A stretch of DNA of 38,601 bases, taken from positions 1 to 38,601 of the forward strand of contig CAMVBO010000001.1 in assembly GCA_947165745.1 (NCBI GenBank), written 5' to 3'. The position numbers and the translations under genes were made by a program. The notes under the pieces were generated by a model that did not search any database, had not been told where the DNA came from, and saw nothing but the letters and a program-made list of their open reading frames with translations. Positions 30,536 to 38,501 of the stretch are shown piece after piece. This DNA is from an uncultured Clostridia bacterium (GTDB lineage Bacteria; Bacillota_A; Clostridia; Christensenellales; Aristaeellaceae). The stretch's first letter is position 1. Each line of letters starts with the position of its first letter.

Positions 30536-31926
30536 TGAGCGGAGGCGGCGTGGCGCTGATGATGGACATGGGTACCGGAAAGACGCTTTCCACCGTGGCC
30601 ATCGCCGGACGGATGTTCCTGGACGGCTATATCAGGCGGCTGCTGATCATCGCGCCGACATCGGTATGCGCGGTATGGCCGCAGGAGTTCCAGAAGTTCG
30701 GGGATTTTCCTTCACGCGTGGGCCTGCTGCTGGGCGACCATGACCAGCGGGTGCGGACACTCAGGTGGGTGACCGGCCCCGTGCCTACCGGGATGCAGGA
30801 GCCGCTGCGGGTGGCGGTGATCAACTATGAATCCGCTTGGAGGCTGAAAACCTCGGACGGAAAGACCGACTATCTGCATGAGTTCGCCGCGGACATGGTG
30901 GTGTGCGACGAGAGCCAGCGCATCAAAAGCCCCAGCGCGAAGCAGAGTAAGGCGGTTTGGCAACTTGGAGCCATGGCCCGGTACCGGCTGCTGCTTTCCG
31001 GCACGCCGATCCAGAAGGACACCCGCGACATCTGGAGCCAGTGGCACTTTCTCGACCCGGACGTGTTTCCGATCACATACCACGCTTTCCAGAACCGCTA
31101 TGCCATCATGGGCGGTTTTGAGGGCAGGCAGTATCTCGGATCGCGCAACCTGGACGAGCTGACCCGGAAGACGCACGCTTGCGGCTTCCGAATTAAGAAG
31201 GAGGAATGCCTGGATTTACCACCCAAGACCTTTGAAGATTACCCGGTTCGCCTGGACGATAAGAGCATGGCACTGTACCGTCAGCTGAAGAAGCAAGCCG
31301 TGGCCGAGCTGGAGGGGTGCGAGGTGACCGCTAATCACGTATTGGTGCGGATGCTTCGCCTGCAGCAGCTCACCGGCGGTTTCCTGGTGGACGACGACGG
31401 CAAAAAGCACCAGGTAAACACCGCCAAGCTGGACGCGCTTTCGGACATCGTGGAGAGCTTGGTCCTGGATGAAGGTAAGAAGCTGATTGTGTTCTCCCGG
31501 TTCCTGGCCGAGATGGACGCGGCGGAGGAAATGCTGAAGACGAAGCTGGCGGCGCAGAAGCTGAGCCTGGTACGCATTGATGGCAGCGTGAAGGCCAGCG
31601 AGAGAGGCGGGATCGTACAGAAGTTCCAGACGGACGCACGCTGCCGCGTGTTCCTCGGAGAACTGGACGCCTGCGCGGAAGGGCTGACGCTGACTGCCGC
31701 GCAGACCGTGGTCTACTACAGCGTCAACTGGAACCTGGCGAAGTACCAGCAAAGCGCCGACCGGGTGCACCGCATCGGGCAGACCGGCACGTGCACCTAT
31801 ATTCATCTGGTAGTGCCCGGCACTATTGACATGAAGATCATGGCGGCGCTGAAGGCAAAGGAAAACCTGGCCAAGAGCGTAGTGGACAACTGGCGCTCGA
31901 TCATTGACGACGAGGAGGCAACTTAA
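30535..31926 (+). CDS. SNF2/DEAD-type helicase core
   Basis: 463 residues. Helicase motifs in order: Walker A MGTGKTLST near residue 13, motif Ia LLIIAPTSV, Walker B-type VVCDESQRIKS near residue 121, SGTPIQKD (motif III), then the C-terminal RecA domain with KLIVFSRFLAEMD, GEL/AEGLTL and motif VI QSADRVHRIGQTG. It probably remodels protein-DNA complexes or unwinds DNA in replication or recombination. SNF2-type helicases are common in replication regions of such phages. The upstream gene supplies the segment before Walker A. Confidence 0.92.
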   Translation: MSGGGVALMMDMGTGKTLSTVAIAGRMFLDGYIRRLLIIAPTSVCAVWPQEFQKFGDFPSRVGLLLGDHDQRVRTLRWVTGPVPTGMQEPLRVAVINYESAWRLKTSDGKTDYLHEFAADMVVCDESQRIKSPSAKQSKAVWQLGAMARYRLLLSGTPIQKDTRDIWSQWHFLDPDVFPITYHAFQNRYAIMGGFEGRQYLGSRNLDELTRKTHACGFRIKKEECLDLPPKTFEDYPVRLDDKSMALYRQLKKQAVAELEGCEVTANHVLVRMLRLQQLTGGFLVDDDGKKHQVNTAKLDALSDIVESLVLDEGKKLIVFSRFLAEMDAAEEMLKTKLAAQKLSLVRIDGSVKASERGGIVQKFQTDARCRVFLGELDACAEGLTLTAAQTVVYYSVNWNLAKYQQSADRVHRIGQTGTCTYIHLVVPGTIDMKIMAALKAKENLAKSVVDNWRSIIDDEEAT

Positions 31927-31928
31927 AA

Positions 31929-32402
31929 ATGAGTGAAAATGCTGTTGATCTTTCCAGCGTGCGTGCGCTGGTAGAGAACTACGAGACCCTGCGGGGGCAG
32001 GCGGAGGAAATCGAGAAGGGCCTGAAGGAGCTGAAGGCCCAGCGGGACGCTGCGGAGCACGCGGTGATCGCCGCGCTGCTGGACGCCATGGAGCAGACCG
32101 GCATCGACGACCTGACGGTGAAGGTGGGCGGTTTCAAGTACGGAGCCAGTGCCAAGGAATACTACGGGATCCCGAAGGCGGAGCAAGACGCGGCCTTCCC
32201 GCTGCTGCGGGAGCTTGGCATGGGCGACCTGATCGTGGAGAAAGTGGACGACCGGACGCTGAGTAAGGAGCTGCGGGAGATCTCGGAAATGTACCGGGAA
32301 CAGCACCCGAACAGCACCGAGAACTTCCCGGCGGAGTATGAGCCGCTGCTGTCCCACCTGAACAAGTACCCGAAACCGCAGCTTTCCAGGAGGAAGGCGT
32401 GA
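31929..32402 (+). CDS. Replication-region protein with coiled coil, unknown
   Basis: 157 residues. The N-terminal half is coiled coil (ALVENYETLRGQAEEIEKGLKELKAQRDAAEHAVIAALLDAMEQTGID). The second half is mixed alpha/beta with DDLTVKVGGFKYG and NKYPKPQLSRRKA. No family recognised; similar length and shape to Gp157-like proteins, but I cannot confirm. GAGGAGG upstream of ATG 31929. It overlaps the next gene by 4 nt. Confidence 0.6.
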   Translation: MSENAVDLSSVRALVENYETLRGQAEEIEKGLKELKAQRDAAEHAVIAALLDAMEQTGIDDLTVKVGGFKYGASAKEYYGIPKAEQDAAFPLLRELGMGDLIVEKVDDRTLSKELREISEMYREQHPNSTENFPAEYEPLLSHLNKYPKPQLSRRKA

Positions 32403-32614
32403 GAAGGCCGTGTCATGGGTGCCCGTTTCTGCGGGTCAGCAAGGATATTAGCGGCACGGAGGCTCATTGCATCGCAAAGAGTGAAAAGGGCCGGATGATT
32501 TTATGGCACTACGGACTGAACGTCCGGGATACCTGGTACACCGTGCACGGGGAGCTGCTGCTAAAAGCGGCCCCGGCATGGTGCCCGACACAGAAGAAGG
32601 AGGCAGAACCATGA
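32399..32614 (+). CDS. Small Cys-rich protein, unknown
   Basis: 71 residues starting at GTG 32399 (overlap of 4 nt with the previous gene and AGGAGG upstream). CHGCPFLRVSKD plus later Cys residues in AHCIAKSEKG and AWCPTQ could bind zinc or iron. No family recognised. Confidence 0.6.
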   Translation: MRRPCHGCPFLRVSKDISGTEAHCIAKSEKGRMILWHYGLNVRDTWYTVHGELLLKAAPAWCPTQKKEAEP

Positions 32615-32946
32615 TTGAGAACGTTTGTCTGGACGCTGGCCTGGCCGCCGCGCCCGAAAAGGAAGGGAAGGGCTACAACGAGAGCATCACGGATCATGAT
32701 TTCCTGGTCCGCGGGGAGCTGACCGTGACGATCACGCTTTCGGAGTACCGTTCCCTGCTGAATGCCAGCTCCAACGCTAATGTGAAGGAGGCCGACCAGA
32801 AGCGGTGGGACGCCGAGCGCAAGCGGGACGAACTGCAGAAGGAGCTGGAGAACGTGAAGAAGCAGCTGGCCGACCTGAAGGCCATGTTCACCGGCGCGGC
32901 GCTGGAAGCCGTGACCAATAATAAGGAGGCAATGACCAATGAGTAA
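32611..32946 (+). CDS. Replication-region protein with C-terminal coiled coil, unknown
   Basis: 111 residues. The N-terminal part is acidic and mixed; the C-terminal part is coiled coil (RWDAERKRDELQKELENVKKQLADLKAMF). AAGGAGG upstream of ATG 32611. It overlaps both neighbours. No family recognised. Confidence 0.65.
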   Translation: MIENVCLDAGLAAAPEKEGKGYNESITDHDFLVRGELTVTITLSEYRSLLNASSNANVKEADQKRWDAERKRDELQKELENVKKQLADLKAMFTGAALEAVTNNKEAMTNE

Positions 32947-33415
32947 GCAGATCGACATCAACGACCTGATCCCGAGCGCCCTGAAGGAGCTCTCCCGGAA
33001 GTTTATTGACGACGAGTACACCGCCCGCCATCACGACGAGAACCTGATCGCCATCCGCACGCGCTACGAAGCCTACGGCAAAATGGCCGAGGGCGTAGTG
33101 AACGTGAACGGAGCTATGGAAGGCGTGAAGGCCGGGATGCGCGACTGCCTGAAGGCGCTGAACGGCATGGACAATACATACCGCCAGGCCGCCGAGGTCA
33201 CCTACAACGCGCTGCTGGACACCTTTATGGCGGTGGCCGAGATGGCCGTGCAGACGCTGAACTGCATCTACCAGATCGAGGACCTGATCGCGGCCAACGT
33301 GACGCCCATGGAGGCTATGGCCGCGGAGAACATCGACGATTCCGGTTCGGAGAACACCGATCCGGTGGAAGACGACGAGCTGCCGGACGGCGAGGAGGAT
33401 GAAGAAAATGAGTAA
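32939..33415 (+). CDS. Helical replication-region protein, unknown
   Basis: 158 residues, almost all helical (ALKELSRKFIDDEYTARHHDENLIAIRTRYEAYGKMAEGV and so on) with a very acidic end (DDELPDGEEDEENE). It lies directly before the SSB-like gene and overlaps it by 8 nt. No family recognised. An accessory to the ssDNA-binding protein is possible. Confidence 0.65.
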   Translation: MSKQIDINDLIPSALKELSRKFIDDEYTARHHDENLIAIRTRYEAYGKMAEGVVNVNGAMEGVKAGMRDCLKALNGMDNTYRQAAEVTYNALLDTFMAVAEMAVQTLNCIYQIEDLIAANVTPMEAMAAENIDDSGSENTDPVEDDELPDGEEDEENE

Positions 33416-34190
33416 TGAGCTGACGCTTGTCAAAACGCCGGAGCTCTATCTGCCCAGCGCGGAGGAGCTGGCCGAAGTTTCGGAAGAGTTGAAGGGCGTG
33501 CTGACGCGACGGATGCTTGGCACGATCCAGATCGCCAACGGCGGCGCGGGCGTGTTCAAGGTGAAGGAGCCGGGAGCCGACGAGGCCACCGGCGGCGTGC
33601 AGGCCATCGAGGGCGTGATCCTGGCCAGCCATCCCACCAACGTGCTGTGGGGGCACGACTTCGGGCACAGAGAGGAGGGCGAGATGCCCGTCTGCCGGAG
33701 CATGGAAGGCAAAACCGGCACCATCCTGGAGACCGGCGAGGTTCGGCTCTGCGGTGAATGCCCGTATAATCAGTTCGTGGATGGTCGGAAGCAGTGCAGC
33801 AATAAGCGCCAGCTGTACATCATGCGCGAGAACGACCTTGTGCCGATGCTGTTCTCGCTGCCGCCGACGGCGCTGAAGTTCTTTGACCAGTATCTGGTAC
33901 GATGCCGCCTGACCATGCGGGTACCGCTGTTCACGGTGGTGACCCGGATCACGCTGAAGAACGTGAAAAGCGGAAACAACGAGTATTCCGTGCCGGTGTT
34001 CACACCGGTTGGCAAGCTGCCCAGAGAGGAAGCAAAGCGGCTTTCGGAATACGCGCAGGCGTTCGCCGCGGCGGCGCAGCGCAGCGGAATCCAGGCCGAC
34101 GACCTGAACGCGGAGTCCGCGGCGGCCCAGCAGGAAGGCGGCGGGACGTTCACCCCGGTAGAGGACGAGGATCTGCCCTTCGACGTATGA
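33408..34190 (+). CDS. Candidate single-stranded DNA-binding replication protein
   Basis: 260 residues. It has a central Cys-containing segment (LCGECPYNQFVDGRKQCSNKRQLYI) and beta-rich regions (LTMRVPLFTVVTRITLKNVKSGNNEYSVPVFTPVG). The C-terminus ends EDEDLPFDV, close to the acidic DDDIPF-type tip by which SSB proteins recruit partners. Position before the primase-helicase fits a phage SSB. I use ATG 33408, which has AGGAGG 9 nt away; ATG 33399 is the alternative. The role is inferred from the tip and the context. Confidence 0.65.
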   Translation: MSNELTLVKTPELYLPSAEELAEVSEELKGVLTRRMLGTIQIANGGAGVFKVKEPGADEATGGVQAIEGVILASHPTNVLWGHDFGHREEGEMPVCRSMEGKTGTILETGEVRLCGECPYNQFVDGRKQCSNKRQLYIMRENDLVPMLFSLPPTALKFFDQYLVRCRLTMRVPLFTVVTRITLKNVKSGNNEYSVPVFTPVGKLPREEAKRLSEYAQAFAAAAQRSGIQADDLNAESAAAQQEGGGTFTPVEDEDLPFDV

Positions 34191-34254
34191 CCAAATGCTC
34201 CCCGGCGGTGGGATCCGTCCTGCCGCCGGGGATGGGTAAAGGAGCAAGCGGATA

Positions 34255-36231
34255 ATGGTAGAGATAGATCACCTGATCGATTGGGTGCAGTTCTACTCGC
34301 AGCGCCTGCCCACCAGACCCAAGCCCGCCGGAGATAAAAAGTACAACGCCTGCTGCCCGTTCCACGATGAACGGAATCCTTCATTCTGGTTCAACACCAC
34401 CAATGGCCTGTGGAAATGCGAGAGCGGCTGCGGAAGCGGCAACGCGACCAGCTTCCTGGAGCGGCTGGAGAACAAAAGCGGAGAGGAAGCCTGGGCGGAG
34501 CTTTGCCAGATCGCGGGCGTGGATCCCAAGGGCGGCAAGGGCGAAAAGAAGCCGAAGCTGCCACTGACCCTGGCCGAGTACGCGGAGCAGAAGCACCTTC
34601 CTTTGGAAGCCCTGCAGGAATGGGGACTTGTGGACAGGCCCGGCGACAACTATACGCCCGCGCACGTGGGGATCCCGTACTACGGAACCGACGGACGGTG
34701 CGTGGCCATCAAGCGGCGGTTTAATCCGAAGAACACGCAGCGATTTGGATGGGACAAGGGCGGCAGGGTCATCCTGTACGGCGCATGGCTGGAGCTGAAC
34801 CAGAAGGCCAAGGCTTTGATCCTCTGCGAAGGGGAAAGCGACGCGCAGAGCTGCTGGGCGCATGGGCTGCCGTGTTACGGCGTGCCCGGAGCGACTAACT
34901 TCCAGGCGGCGTGGGTGAAGGAATACATCCAGAACCGCGCCGTGTACCTGCACGTGGAGCCGGATCAGGGCGGGCAGAAATTCCGCGAGAAGACATTGGA
35001 AAATCTCCGGGACGCCGGTTTCGAGGGGAAGGTGTTCACGTTCTCCTGCCACGAGATCGACCCGGAGTGCAAGGATCCCAGCGACCTACATATCAAGTAC
35101 GGCGACCGGTTTCGGGAAATGATCGACCCGGCCATCAAGAAGGCCACCAGGGAAGACCTGGCCAGCTTTGTGGTGGTGCGAGAGGCAAAACAGATTGATC
35201 TTCCAAAGAAGGAAATCAAGAAACTGTCTGTCTACCGGGCATCCGACCTGTATGGGAAGCGCATAGAGAAGCCGCCGACCATCGTGTACGGCATGATCCC
35301 GGCAGGGCTGACCGTGCTGGCCGGAGCGCCCAAGCGCGGGAAGTCATGGCTTTCCCTGCTGCTGGCCATCAATGTGGCCGCGGGAGAGCCATTCCTCGGA
35401 GCGCAGACCACCCAGGGCGACGTGCTGTATCTGGACTTGGAATCAAAGCAGTACCGCGTGCAGGATCGCCTGTCAAAGTTACTTGTGGGCCGAGCGCCCG
35501 AGAGCTTGTATGTGACCCATGAAAGCGACCGGCTGGAGGCGGGCCTGGTAGAGCAGCTGTCCATGTGGTGCGACGATGTGGAGCACCCGGTGCTGATCAT
35601 CATTGACACTCTGGGCCGGATCAAGGGATCGGCCCGGCGCGGCGAGAACGCCTATGAAAGCGACACGCGGATCCTGGGCGATCTGCAGAAATTCGCCCTG
35701 CAGAGGAATCTGGCTGTTGTGTGTGTGCATCATCTGAGGAAGAGCATGGCCGACGGCGACTATTTCGAGCGGATTAGCGGCTCCATGGGCATCACCGGAG
35801 CGTGTGATTCGGTCATGGTGCTGCAGGGTAAGCGCGGAGAGGAAAACTCCACACTTGCCATCAGCAGCCGCGACTTTGAATCCGCGGAGCTGATCATCTC
35901 GTTCGATCACGGGCGCTGGAGCCTGCGGAGCGCCAACAGCGAGGAATGGAAGGAAGAGCAGGAGTACATCAATTCCCCATATGTGCGGGCCGTAGTGGCC
36001 CTGGCGCACAGATACAAAATGTGGCGGGGCACTTCCAGCGAGCTGGCGGAGGAGCTGCTGAACTTTGGAGCTAATAGCGCCGACGTGGAGCCCAGGCGCG
36101 TGACGCAGGAGCTGATGAACCTGCGGCAAAAACTGAACGACCGCGAGGGTGTGCTCATCGTGCCGCCAAGGAAGCAAGGCAAGGGCAGGAGGATCATGGA
36201 AATTCGGGAGGTACAGAAAGATGGATTCTAA
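34255..36231 (+). CDS. Primase-helicase fusion: CHC2 zinc finger, Toprim, RecA/RepA-like ATPase
   Basis: 658 residues. Zinc finger (about 30-60): CPFHD and the pair CESGC, i.e. C34-x2-H37 with C55 and C59, the CHC2 primase type. A Toprim-like segment (about 180-260) has LILCEGESDAQS and VEPDQGGQKF. The C-terminal half (about 325-570) is a RecA-like ATPase of the RepA/AAA_25 type with Walker A GAPKRGKSW near residue 357, Walker B LIIIDTLGRI and VCVHHLRKS. Such bifunctional proteins make primers and unwind at the phage fork. It is the centre of the replication module. ATG 34255 has AAAGGAGC upstream. Confidence 0.93.
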   Translation: MVEIDHLIDWVQFYSQRLPTRPKPAGDKKYNACCPFHDERNPSFWFNTTNGLWKCESGCGSGNATSFLERLENKSGEEAWAELCQIAGVDPKGGKGEKKPKLPLTLAEYAEQKHLPLEALQEWGLVDRPGDNYTPAHVGIPYYGTDGRCVAIKRRFNPKNTQRFGWDKGGRVILYGAWLELNQKAKALILCEGESDAQSCWAHGLPCYGVPGATNFQAAWVKEYIQNRAVYLHVEPDQGGQKFREKTLENLRDAGFEGKVFTFSCHEIDPECKDPSDLHIKYGDRFREMIDPAIKKATREDLASFVVVREAKQIDLPKKEIKKLSVYRASDLYGKRIEKPPTIVYGMIPAGLTVLAGAPKRGKSWLSLLLAINVAAGEPFLGAQTTQGDVLYLDLESKQYRVQDRLSKLLVGRAPESLYVTHESDRLEAGLVEQLSMWCDDVEHPVLIIIDTLGRIKGSARRGENAYESDTRILGDLQKFALQRNLAVVCVHHLRKSMADGDYFERISGSMGITGACDSVMVLQGKRGEENSTLAISSRDFESAELIISFDHGRWSLRSANSEEWKEEQEYINSPYVRAVVALAHRYKMWRGTSSELAEELLNFGANSADVEPRRVTQELMNLRQKLNDREGVLIVPPRKQGKGRRIMEIREVQKDGF

Positions 36232-36406
36232 GACCGTCGACGCTGCGGTGCTCAGGAAAAAAGTGCACCAGATGATTGAACGGTCCATGCGCGATCATGC
36301 TGTGACGGAATGGGACAAGGGTTTCCGGTACGCGCTGGCCCGCGTGGAAAGCCTGATAGACAAAATGACGAGAACGGAGGCAAATCATGAAACCAATCAA
36401 AATTAA
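36221..36406 (+). CDS. Small helical protein, unknown
   Basis: 61 residues, helical with heptad-like spacing (VLRKKVHQMIERSMRDHAV; FRYALARVESLIDKMTR). It overlaps the end of the primase gene by 11 nt and the next gene by 20 nt. No family recognised. Confidence 0.6.
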   Translation: MDSKTVDAAVLRKKVHQMIERSMRDHAVTEWDKGFRYALARVESLIDKMTRTEANHETNQN

Positions 36407-36647
36407 CTATACCATGCGGGGATGCCCGGAAGAGGTCGAGGTGGAGGATTGCGCTTCCTTCGCCGTGAGCGACGAAAACTATAAACGCCTGAAAAAGGCG
36501 ATTGAGCGCGGCGTGATGTGCAGCGTGCACTTGTTGATTGGGCGGCTGATCGACGACCTGGCGAAGCTCCGCGGCTTCCGTTCGGGGTGCGTGACCCGGA
36601 TCGGCCTGGACGACCGGATGCGGGGGTATCAATATGGAGATCATTAA
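36387..36647 (+). CDS. Small replication-region protein, unknown
   Basis: 86 residues, beginning MKPIKINYTMRGCPEEVEVED and continuing with a helical region (YKRLKKAIERG; VHLLIGRLIDDLAKLRGF). ATG 36387 has GAGG upstream. It overlaps both neighbours by 14 to 20 nt. No family recognised. Confidence 0.6.
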   Translation: MKPIKINYTMRGCPEEVEVEDCASFAVSDENYKRLKKAIERGVMCSVHLLIGRLIDDLAKLRGFRSGCVTRIGLDDRMRGYQYGDH

Positions 36648-36849
36648 GCGCGGGAACATCGAACGCGCAAAGTGGCGCGTGGAGCAGCCGGTTCGGTTTG
36701 AGTGCGGTCTTTGCGGCTGCCAGTGGGAGGCGATCCGCGGTGAGTACACCGTGGGTGACGACTTTCGGAACGGTGTCTATTATGCCATGGAATGCCCGAC
36801 CTGCAAGGCTGCCGCCTACGGGAACCTGAAAGGAGAGCGTGAACGGTGA
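36634..36849 (+). CDS. Small zinc-ribbon protein
   Basis: 71 residues with two Cys pairs: FECGLCGCQWEAIRG and later MECPTCKAAAYG, a typical treble-clef or ribbon arrangement. It is the last coding sequence before the repeat array that I take to be a candidate origin, so it may be DNA-binding, but this is inference. The start ATG 36634 overlaps the preceding gene. Confidence 0.7.
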   Translation: MEIIKRGNIERAKWRVEQPVRFECGLCGCQWEAIRGEYTVGDDFRNGVYYAMECPTCKAAAYGNLKGERER

Positions 36850-37167
36850 GGTGGCGCTGGGTGGCGCAGAAACGGGTGGCGCAGGAATCAACGCCACCCG
36901 GAATGAACGCCACCTACGCCACCCAGAAAACGTGGAAGCGCCAAAAACGCTAAATGTAATGCCACCTACGCCACCTACGCCACCCAGAAGCCAGGAAGGC
37001 CCGATTTTACTGGGTTTTGGGGGTGGCGGAGTGGGTGGCGTTGGGTGGCGCAACTAACCAAAATAAGAAGATGTACGCCACCTGGGTGGCGCAGGTGGCA
37101 TAGGGTGGCGCAGGTGGCATAGGGTGGCGCAGGTGGCGTAACGAAGAAAAAAATAAACAACGCCACC
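36850..37167. repeat. Dense array of 7-bp GGTGGCG / CGCCACC repeats, candidate replication origin
   Basis: Twenty copies in 318 bp. Twelve face right (GGTGGCG or GGTGGCA: 36850, 36860, 36875, 37022, 37034, 37044, 37085, 37094, 37104, 37113, 37123, 37132). Eight face left (CGCCACC or TGCCACC: 36892, 36908, 36917, 36960, 36969, 36978, 37076, 37161). Neighbours are spaced mostly 9-12 bp. No believable gene is present in the interval, and an A/T-rich tract (37139-37195) borders it. Position next to the primase-helicase suggests iterons of an origin. Confidence 0.75.
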
Positions 37168-37195
37168 CAAAGAAAAATCCGATGCGTTTTTATAA
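37139..37195 (+). other. A/T-rich stretch beside the repeat array (possible unwinding element)
   Basis: Runs of A and T (for example 37144-37157) contrast sharply with the GC-rich surroundings. It directly follows the last forward iteron and holds one more CGCCACC copy. Such tracts are where strands open at many origins. It also contains the leader of the next gene. Confidence 0.5.
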
Positions 37196-37206
37196 GGAGT
37201 TCCAAG

Positions 37207-37569
37207 ATGGAGCAGTTGAGCATGGATGGATGGGACATCACGCCGGAGCAGATCATCGACCAGCTGCGGGGGTTCGGCTTTCGGCTTTTCGTTACGGACG
37301 ACGGTGTGGTGCATGGCAAGTTCAGGCAGTCCGGCCAGAGCGTGACGCTGGAGATGCGGCCTGTGATCGACAAGCTGCATATGTATAACGACGCGGTGGC
37401 CAGCATCCTGCGGCTGGAGACTGAGTACGTGGGCATTCCCGCTGAGGAGGCTATTGCAATCGGGCAGCTGGTAAAGTCCGGGGAGCTGGAGCTGATCGGC
37501 AATGTGACATATCACAAAGGGTCGCACCTGTGTGACCTGATCGTGCGGAGAAAGGAGGAGCCGTCATGA
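37207..37569 (+). CDS. Replication-region protein, unknown
   Basis: 120 residues, mixed alpha/beta (ITPEQIIDQLRGFGFRLFVTDDGVVHGKF; ILRLETEYVGIPAEEAIAIGQLVKSGELELIGNV). Bears some resemblance to small regulator-like proteins, but no family can be named. TAAGGAG precedes ATG 37207. It overlaps the nuclease gene by 4 nt. Confidence 0.65.
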   Translation: MEQLSMDGWDITPEQIIDQLRGFGFRLFVTDDGVVHGKFRQSGQSVTLEMRPVIDKLHMYNDAVASILRLETEYVGIPAEEAIAIGQLVKSGELELIGNVTYHKGSHLCDLIVRRKEEPS

Positions 37570-37913
37570 ACGGAAGCGAGAAGGGTATCCCTTTGGAGAG
37601 CGTGATCGTGAAGGCGATCATGGCCTGGATTAAGACGCAGCGGTACCCGTTTGTGTACAAGACCCACGGCAGCGCCTACCAGCGCAGCGGGATCCCGGAC
37701 ATCACGCTGGTAGCCAGAGGCGGACGGTATGTTGGGCTGGAGGTGAAGCGTCCGCAGCTGGGCAGGCTGACGGCAATCCAGGCGGCAACGCTGAACGCCA
37801 TTAACCGAGGCGGCGGGTACGCCGTAGTGGTGACCAGTGTGGAGGAAGCCCAGGCAGCTCTGGCGGCTGCCGAGGCAGGAGAAAAAGGACGAGAGGACTA
37901 CAGAGCGCCATGA
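37566..37913 (+). CDS. VRR-NUC-type nuclease
   Basis: 115 residues, the usual size of the stand-alone phage VRR-NUC domain. Active-site pattern of the PD-(D/E)xK fold: an N-terminal Glu in LESVIVKAIMAWI, Asp in GIPDITLVARGG near residue 45, and GLEVKRPQLGRLTAIQ with E and K. Members cut branched DNA or Holliday junctions. It lies in the replication/recombination module, with AAAGGAGG upstream of ATG 37566, and overlaps the next gene by 4 nt. Confidence 0.9.
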   Translation: MNGSEKGIPLESVIVKAIMAWIKTQRYPFVYKTHGSAYQRSGIPDITLVARGGRYVGLEVKRPQLGRLTAIQAATLNAINRGGGYAVVVTSVEEAQAALAAAEAGEKGREDYRAP

Positions 37914-38350
37914 GAAGTTATCAACCGGATTACACTGATTTCGGGATCAGCCGTGACCGCTATCGGGAACTGCTGAGTTTCTGCAGGCAGTACCAGGAAT
38001 GGAAGGCCGAGGCCGGGAGCCTGCTGGGCGTGAAGGCACAGACCTATTCGCACCAGCCGCACGGCAGCGGCGTGGGCGATCCTGTATTTCGGGTGGCGGC
38101 CAGGCGGGAGCACCTGCTGGCCAAGATTCAGATGGTGGAGCAGGTGGCTGATCAGGTGGATGAGGGGCGCTGGCGTGCGGCGCTGATCCAGAACATCTGT
38201 ATGGGCAGGGCGCTGCGGTTCATCGACCCGGCGATCCTGCCGACCAGCAAGCGGAACGCATTCTACACACAGCGTCGTGCGTTCTTTGTGCTGCTGAATC
38301 AGCGGATGAATGAAATTAGATACTCCGGGGGCGATACATCAGATGTATAA
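37910..38350 (+). CDS. Late-regulator-like protein (ArpU/RinA position), unknown
   Basis: 146 residues, helical, with YTDFGISRDRYRELLSFCRQYQEWKAEA and a C-terminal helical set (ALRFIDPAILPTSKRNAFYTQRRAFFVLLNQRMNEI). Proteins of this form and place (last early gene, before HNH and terminase) are found in many Firmicutes phages and often act as late-gene activators. I did not find a clear HTH, so the function is inferred from position. Confidence 0.6.
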   Translation: MRSYQPDYTDFGISRDRYRELLSFCRQYQEWKAEAGSLLGVKAQTYSHQPHGSGVGDPVFRVAARREHLLAKIQMVEQVADQVDEGRWRAALIQNICMGRALRFIDPAILPTSKRNAFYTQRRAFFVLLNQRMNEIRYSGGDTSDV

Positions 38351-38357
38351 TGGCAAC

Positions 38358-38391
38358 ATGGAATCTGGCGGCCAGGGCCGGATTCCATTTT
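38358..38391 (+). terminator. Probable terminator after the early operon
   Basis: An 8-bp perfect stem (ATGGAATC, 38358-38365, with GATTCCAT, 38381-38388) encloses a GC-rich loop with further pairing and is followed by TT and AT. It separates the last early gene from the HNH/packaging genes. Confidence 0.6.
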
Positions 38392-38501
38392 ATGTGAGTG
38401 CGCTGCGTGGTGCCTCCAGCGCGGCGCGGGAGCGATTATGCTGACGCGCAAGCCAGGCGTTGAGAGGTGGGACGGATCGCTACTCTTTTGGAGGTGATCG
38501 C
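38392..38501 (+). other. Noncoding junction before HNH/terminase genes
   Basis: About 110 bases with no credible gene, GC-rich and with several short palindromic stretches. A late promoter, a packaging (cos/pac) site or a small RNA could be here. I could not identify a definite promoter. Confidence 0.35.

Noticed and set aside
36839..37057. A short plus-strand frame in the repeat array (GTG start), and a 216-codon minus-strand frame over it
   Set aside because: The peptides are Gly- or Pro-rich products of the GGTGGCG repeats. The noncoding repeat explanation is better.
36850..37167. CRISPR array
   Set aside because: The repeats are 7 bp, in both directions, at 9-12 bp spacing, with no spacer/repeat structure of CRISPR size.
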